Part shown: positions 6,952-10,175 of the stretch, in pieces
Layout: every line of letters begins with the position of its first letter
Position numbering within the stretch: the first letter of the stretch is position 1
Assembly (NCBI GenBank): GCA_021767245.1
Contig: JAASTO010000084.1
Coordinates: 1-10,175, forward strand
Direction: 5' to 3'
Length of the DNA: 10,175 nt
From: Balneolaceae bacterium
Lineage (GTDB): Bacteria; Bacteroidota; Rhodothermia; Balneolales; Balneolaceae
Translations under genes and position numbers: made by a program
The notes under the pieces: generated by a model
What the model saw: only the letters and a program-made list of their open reading frames with translations
Databases searched by the model: none
What the model was told of the DNA's origin: nothing

Positions 6952-7395
6952 ATGAGTCTGAATAGTACATATCATAAGCTTACCGGCTACGCCACACTGT
7001 TGGTGCTGCTATGGAATATTGTGGGTTGGTTAGGCTTCGGGCTCATCTTAGATCATAATCATTCACAAGAGCCTGGCACTTATTGTGAGATCACCTTCTG
7101 CAGTTGCGAGATCGATGAAGGAGAAACCATGTGTACCTGTCATCACAATGCTCCGGCTACAACCGGTGATCATCATGGTGAAGACACTCACGGTGAATTT
7201 TGTTTTTATGATCTGCCTCATAACAATAATACAGATACCACTCAGGCATTGATCTTTTCATCAAAAGTGAATGCCACCTGTACAACGGATCTCGTTCAAA
7301 CTTATCCCAAAGAACGAGAAATCGATTACATCTTACCTGCTGAACAAGCATTGAGTGGGGTGTATAAAGACCTGCTTCGGCCTCCCCGCGTTTAG
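6952..7395 (+). CDS. Membrane-anchored Cys/His-rich small protein, putative metal-binding
   Basis: This 147-residue protein has one N-terminal membrane segment (about 14-33), which may be an uncleaved signal anchor. A dense metal-ligand region follows: H35, H37, C45, C50, C52, C61, C63, H64, H65, H74, H75, H80, C84 and H90. The CxC and CxCHH spacings and the His pairs point to binding of a soft or borderline metal such as copper or zinc, outside the cytoplasm if the anchor is oriented as usual. The C-terminal half is ordinary and ends in LLRPPRV. I do not recognise a named family. It is followed by a methionine/histidine-motif lipoprotein and a TonB receptor with an OprC-type CxxxM motif, so a role in copper handling is the best inference. 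It could also be a sensor or a metal buffer. Confidence 0.72.
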   Translation: MSLNSTYHKLTGYATLLVLLWNIVGWLGFGLILDHNHSQEPGTYCEITFCSCEIDEGETMCTCHHNAPATTGDHHGEDTHGEFCFYDLPHNNNTDTTQALIFSSKVNATCTTDLVQTYPKEREIDYILPAEQALSGVYKDLLRPPRV

Positions 7396-7498
7396 TTTAG
7401 ATCCCCTCTTATTTACTTAGGTGAACCGATGTTCTGATCCGGTCAGAGCAACTCACACTATACATTTAATTACCCTATTAAACTAAACGTTCTATATC
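7396..7498 (+). promoter_or_regulatory. Intergenic region before the lipoprotein gene, possible promoter and small dyad
   Basis: This 103-base gap holds an inverted repeat TCTGA-tccgg-TCAGA (7433-7447) and a weak -7-like element TACATTTA (7461-7468) 30 bases before the ATG at 7499. The dyad has no T-tract after it, so it is not a convincing terminator. The lipoprotein gene may have its own start site, or the gap may simply be read through from the gene before. Confidence 0.3.
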
Positions 7499-8305
7499 AT
7501 GAATATTCAAACTATGTTAGGTCGATTAATGGCCGTAGCAGCCCTATTGGTCTTTGCCATTTCCTGTGATTCTTCCGATAACAACAATCCCGAATTGGAT
7601 CTGATCCCCATAAACTCGGTCACAGTGGATGGCTATACCGTATCTCTGGAAGCTACAAATGAACTTGAGATCGGAGCCAATCAGCTTTTTTGGAAGATCA
7701 AGCAAGGCGATGATACCATCACGCCTCAAAATTTTATCATTTCCCCGATCATGGACATGGCAACCATGTCTCACTCCACGCCTTTCGATCAGCCCGAAAC
7801 AGATGCGATCGATGATTCATACCTAAGCAACCTTGCGGTTTTTATTATGCCAAGTGGGGATATGGGGAGCTGGACCATTAACTTTGAATTCACCACTCAA
7901 TCCGGTTCAGACATTTCAGGAGAAATGCCGGTTAATGTAAACTCCTCCTGGAAGATCATGAATACAGAGGATAGCAACGGTAAAAAATACTTCGTTACCT
8001 GGTTCGAGCCACAACGCCCAATGAGTGGGAATAACGACCTGACCTTTTTGGTACATACCCGCGAAACCATGATGAACTTTCCGGCTGTATCGGATGCTGA
8101 ACTGATCGTTTATCCATACATGGACATGGGTGGTGGAACCGGACATTCTACACCATTTACACCCCCTGTGGCTACTGGTAATGGTTTTTATGAGGGCGAT
8201 ATCAACTACAGCATGAGTGGCCTTTGGACAACCACGGTTGAGCTTGTTGTAGAAAATGATACTCTGCCGGAAATGGTATTCGAGTATTCAGTTATAGCCA
8301 AATAA
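7499..8305 (+). CDS. Lipoprotein with two YtkA/FixH-like repeats, putative periplasmic copper-binding protein
   Basis: This 268-residue lipoprotein has a hydrophobic signal ending in A20-I21-S22-C23, then the polar linker DSSDNNNP. Asp at +2 is a retention signal in enterobacteria but is not a reliable guide in this group. The mature part is a tandem duplication. Each half is beta-rich and carries an MDM...HSTPF motif: M85-D-M87 with H92-S-T-P-F96, and M208-D-M210 with H216-S-T-P-F220. The halves also share a preceding strand and a following GxW(T)T(T/I)xxE segment. Met/His motifs before a Pro are characteristic of YtkA/FixH-like domains and could bind Cu(I). The receptor gene starts 73 bases downstream. 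Function in copper delivery is inferred from motif and neighbours; the fold assignment is mine and unverified. An alternative start at M6 is possible. Confidence 0.75.
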   Translation: MNIQTMLGRLMAVAALLVFAISCDSSDNNNPELDLIPINSVTVDGYTVSLEATNELEIGANQLFWKIKQGDDTITPQNFIISPIMDMATMSHSTPFDQPETDAIDDSYLSNLAVFIMPSGDMGSWTINFEFTTQSGSDISGEMPVNVNSSWKIMNTEDSNGKKYFVTWFEPQRPMSGNNDLTFLVHTRETMMNFPAVSDAELIVYPYMDMGGGTGHSTPFTPPVATGNGFYEGDINYSMSGLWTTTVELVVENDTLPEMVFEYSVIAK

Positions 8306-8323
8306 TATCTGTCTAATTGATAG

Positions 8324-8349
8324 GCTGCCGGAAAAAAAAGACCGGCAGC
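8324..8349 (+). terminator. GC-rich hairpin between lipoprotein and receptor genes (weak terminator, attenuator or mRNA-stability element)
   Basis: A perfect 8-bp inverted repeat, GCTGCCGG ... CCGGCAGC, with a 10-base loop of eight A plus GA lies 19 bases after the lipoprotein stop. The downstream sequence TATTCATTTT is T-rich but not a clean T-tract, so full termination is doubtful. The hairpin is strong and well placed to lower expression of the receptor relative to the lipoprotein, or to protect the upstream mRNA. The receptor ATG follows 30 bases later. Confidence 0.5.
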
Positions 8350-8378
8350 TATTCATTTTCATTATAAATCCTGAGGTC

Positions 8379-10175
8379 ATGAAACATTTAATCCTAATAA
8401 TTGGCTTGTTGTTCACCGGAGCGGAAGCGCTGATGGCTCAACAGATATCCGTGAAAGTGGCGGATATGTCAACCAAAGAACCCATTGTACAGGCTCATAT
8501 AAAAGACGGTCCTAATTCCGTGATCACAGTGACTGATGTCAACGGTATGTTCACTGTCGATCTGGGTAAATACTCACACCTCACGATCACAGCCGTAGGG
8601 TATGCCCCAAAAAGTATTCACCTTCAGCATGGAATGGAGGTTATCTACCTAAACCCTGAAGTATTCCGTGATCAAACCGAATTACTGGTGCTGGCCAATA
8701 AAGAAGGCGAGCAAAACGTACACACCTACCATAACCGAACCGCCGATCAGGGCATGGATCAGTTCCTCGATAACATCGATGGAGTTTCTACCACCAAGCG
8801 TGGAGCTTTTGGATGGGAGCCGGCCGTGCGGGGACAAAGCGATCAGCGCATGAACCTGGTGATCGACGGGATGCAGGTTTTCAAAGCCTGTGTTGATAAA
8901 ATGGACCCCATCACCTCCTATGTGGAAACCAATAACCTTTCAAAACTTCAGATCGATAAAAGCGGAAGTGGTGTGGCACAAAACGGTAGCGGGATCAGCA
9001 CGGTAAATCTGGTCACCCAAAAGGCAGAAAATACCCCCACTTCTTTTAATTTAAGCACTTCTTACCGGGCCCCCGATCAGTACAGAACGGTCAGCTTAAG
9101 TGGCAACACTTCAGATGCATCCGGACGTAATGCCGTGCGTTTTTCAGGAAGCTATAAAAAAGCTGATGATTTTCGTGCCGGAAATGATCAAACTATACAG
9201 AACACGCAGTACGAAAAATTAAACCTGAACGTCAACTACCGCCATACATTCCCTTCCAGGCATTCTCTGGAGGCCGGTTATATTATGGATAAAGCCTATG
9301 ACATCGGCTACCCTGCCCTGCTTATGGATGCCACTAAAGCCCTCGCAGATATCGGGCAGATCCGTTTCAATTTTGCCCCATCAAATAATGATTTTCAATT
9401 CAACACGGCACAGGTGTACGCCAACAGTGTCCGGCACTGGATGGATGATTATAGCCGGGATGTGGCAAACCGACAGGTCATGAGAGGCATGTACATGCCT
9501 ATGTATGGCACCACCACTACCTATGGTGCCAAATTAAATGGAGCAGCCACCCTATTCGACCATCAATTCGATTGGTTCATGGACGCCTATATGTCTGATG
9601 CTTTCGGAAACATGCTCATGGAAAGTCTTGATCCATCTATTCAGGATATGCTCATTTATAATCTTGACGAGGTAAAGACCAATAACGCGAGCCTGGGTTT
9701 CAGACACCGTTTACAGCTATCTGACAATCTGTTGCTGAAAGTGGAAGAAAGCATCCGGTATAAGACACTCAGAACGGACAGTGAATCTCATGCCTCCTTC
9801 TTTCAGGGACTTTACGAAGAAGCGCCCGGTACACGTGCTAAATTCCTGCTCTCAGGTTCAGGCAGTGTACTCTGGATGATGAACAATAACTGGAGCCTTT
9901 CTGGAAGCCTGGTTTACTCCGAGCGCATGGGGAACCACATGGAATTATTCGGACATTACATCTACAACTACACCGATGGCTTCTTCTATGATGGTAATCC
10001 CTGGCTGAAAACCGAACGCAGCATCAATACGGACATAAACGCTACCTGGGAAACTACCGGACATTCCCTTTCTTTCACCCTCTTTCACAAACAGTATTTC
10101 AATTATATCGATGGTGTGTTAGGAACCGATTCCGGCAGTAATGATTTCCGCTTCAAGCAATATGCCAATGTGGGA
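8379..10175 (+). CDS. TonB-dependent outer-membrane receptor, OprC/NosA-like, probable copper uptake (partial, 3' end outside window)
   Basis: The frame is open for 599 codons from the ATG at 8379 to the window edge and has no stop, so the gene is 3'-truncated by the window. Visible parts are a signal peptide (about 1-20, ending ALMA), a carboxypeptidase-regulatory-like beta domain (about 23-92, with TDVNGMFTVDLG and ITAVGYAPK), a plug domain (about 115-215, with AVRGQSDQRMNLVIDGMQV), and then beta-barrel strands. The plug carries F-K-A-C171-V-D-K-M175-D-P. This CxxxM followed by DP is the copper-binding plug motif of Pseudomonas OprC and its NosA relatives. OprC completes the site with an extracellular HxM; here a Met run M368, M371, M373, M375 lies about 200 residues after C171 and may play that part. 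GAGG just before the ATG is a possible but very close ribosome site. Uptake of copper is a well-supported inference, not shown. Confidence 0.85.
   Translation, partial: MKHLILIIGLLFTGAEALMAQQISVKVADMSTKEPIVQAHIKDGPNSVITVTDVNGMFTVDLGKYSHLTITAVGYAPKSIHLQHGMEVIYLNPEVFRDQTELLVLANKEGEQNVHTYHNRTADQGMDQFLDNIDGVSTTKRGAFGWEPAVRGQSDQRMNLVIDGMQVFKACVDKMDPITSYVETNNLSKLQIDKSGSGVAQNGSGISTVNLVTQKAENTPTSFNLSTSYRAPDQYRTVSLSGNTSDASGRNAVRFSGSYKKADDFRAGNDQTIQNTQYEKLNLNVNYRHTFPSRHSLEAGYIMDKAYDIGYPALLMDATKALADIGQIRFNFAPSNNDFQFNTAQVYANSVRHWMDDYSRDVANRQVMRGMYMPMYGTTTTYGAKLNGAATLFDHQFDWFMDAYMSDAFGNMLMESLDPSIQDMLIYNLDEVKTNNASLGFRHRLQLSDNLLLKVEESIRYKTLRTDSESHASFFQGLYEEAPGTRAKFLLSGSGSVLWMMNNNWSLSGSLVYSERMGNHMELFGHYIYNYTDGFFYDGNPWLKTERSINTDINATWETTGHSLSFTLFHKQYFNYIDGVLGTDSGSNDFRFKQYANVG

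Noticed and set aside
6813..7443. Ten-base repeat CTGATCCGGT at 6813-6822 and 7434-7443
   Set aside because: There are only two copies, one overlapping the cytochrome stop codon, with different surroundings; probably chance.
8668..9483. Two plus-strand 61-codon frames (8668-8853, 9298-9483)
   Set aside because: Both fall inside the open TonB receptor frame that starts at 8379, and their translations look like out-of-frame products.
1..10175. CRISPR array, insertion sequence, tRNA/rRNA or phage genes
   Set aside because: I found no regularly spaced repeats, transposase-like frames, terminal inverted repeats around genes, or RNA gene signatures.

Overview
The window is a compact bacterial region from the Bacteroidota/FCB side of the tree. 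A Balneola-like or flavobacterial-type organism is plausible, but the sequence does not fix the genus. Support comes from base composition in the mid-40s % GC, starts mostly without Shine-Dalgarno sequences, TAnnTTTG-type promoter elements, and a TonB-dependent receptor that begins with a carboxypeptidase-regulatory-like domain. There are no tRNA or rRNA genes, insertion sequences, CRISPR arrays or pseudogenes. Gene order is tight.

Left part (1-6816): a divergently oriented TetR-type repressor, of which only the first 29 codons are in the window, faces a tripartite RND efflux operon. The operon encodes a lipoprotein periplasmic adaptor (348-1439), an inner-membrane RND permease (1449-4616) and a TolC-like outer-membrane channel (4613-5962). 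Permease and channel overlap by ATGA. The divergent intergenic region carries two near-identical palindromes (TTCAACCA-tt-TGGTTGAA and a 16/18 match), one beside each presumed promoter, with an identical TATGTTTG element downstream of each. This is the layout of a self-regulating TetR switch. Two further genes follow at short spacing on the same strand and may be co-transcribed: a four-helix small membrane protein of unknown function (5979-6350) and a cytochrome c'-like c-type haem protein (6373-6816).

Right part (6952-10175): a separate group that I read as a probable copper-acquisition locus. It contains a short membrane-anchored Cys/His-rich protein (6952-7395), a lipoprotein with two copies of an MDM...HSTPF motif that looks like a duplicated YtkA/FixH-like domain (7499-8305), and a TonB-dependent receptor open at the right edge (8379-10175). 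The receptor's plug carries a CxxxM motif followed by DP, as in the copper receptors OprC/NosA, and its barrel is rich in methionine. A 16-bp dyad sits just before the first gene, and a GC-rich hairpin separates the lipoprotein from the receptor.

Working model (inference): the left operon exports a toxic compound under TetR control. The right group captures a metal, most likely copper, at the outer membrane and handles it in the periplasm. Whether the cytochrome c' gene belongs to the efflux operon, or links redox or NO protection to copper supply, is open.
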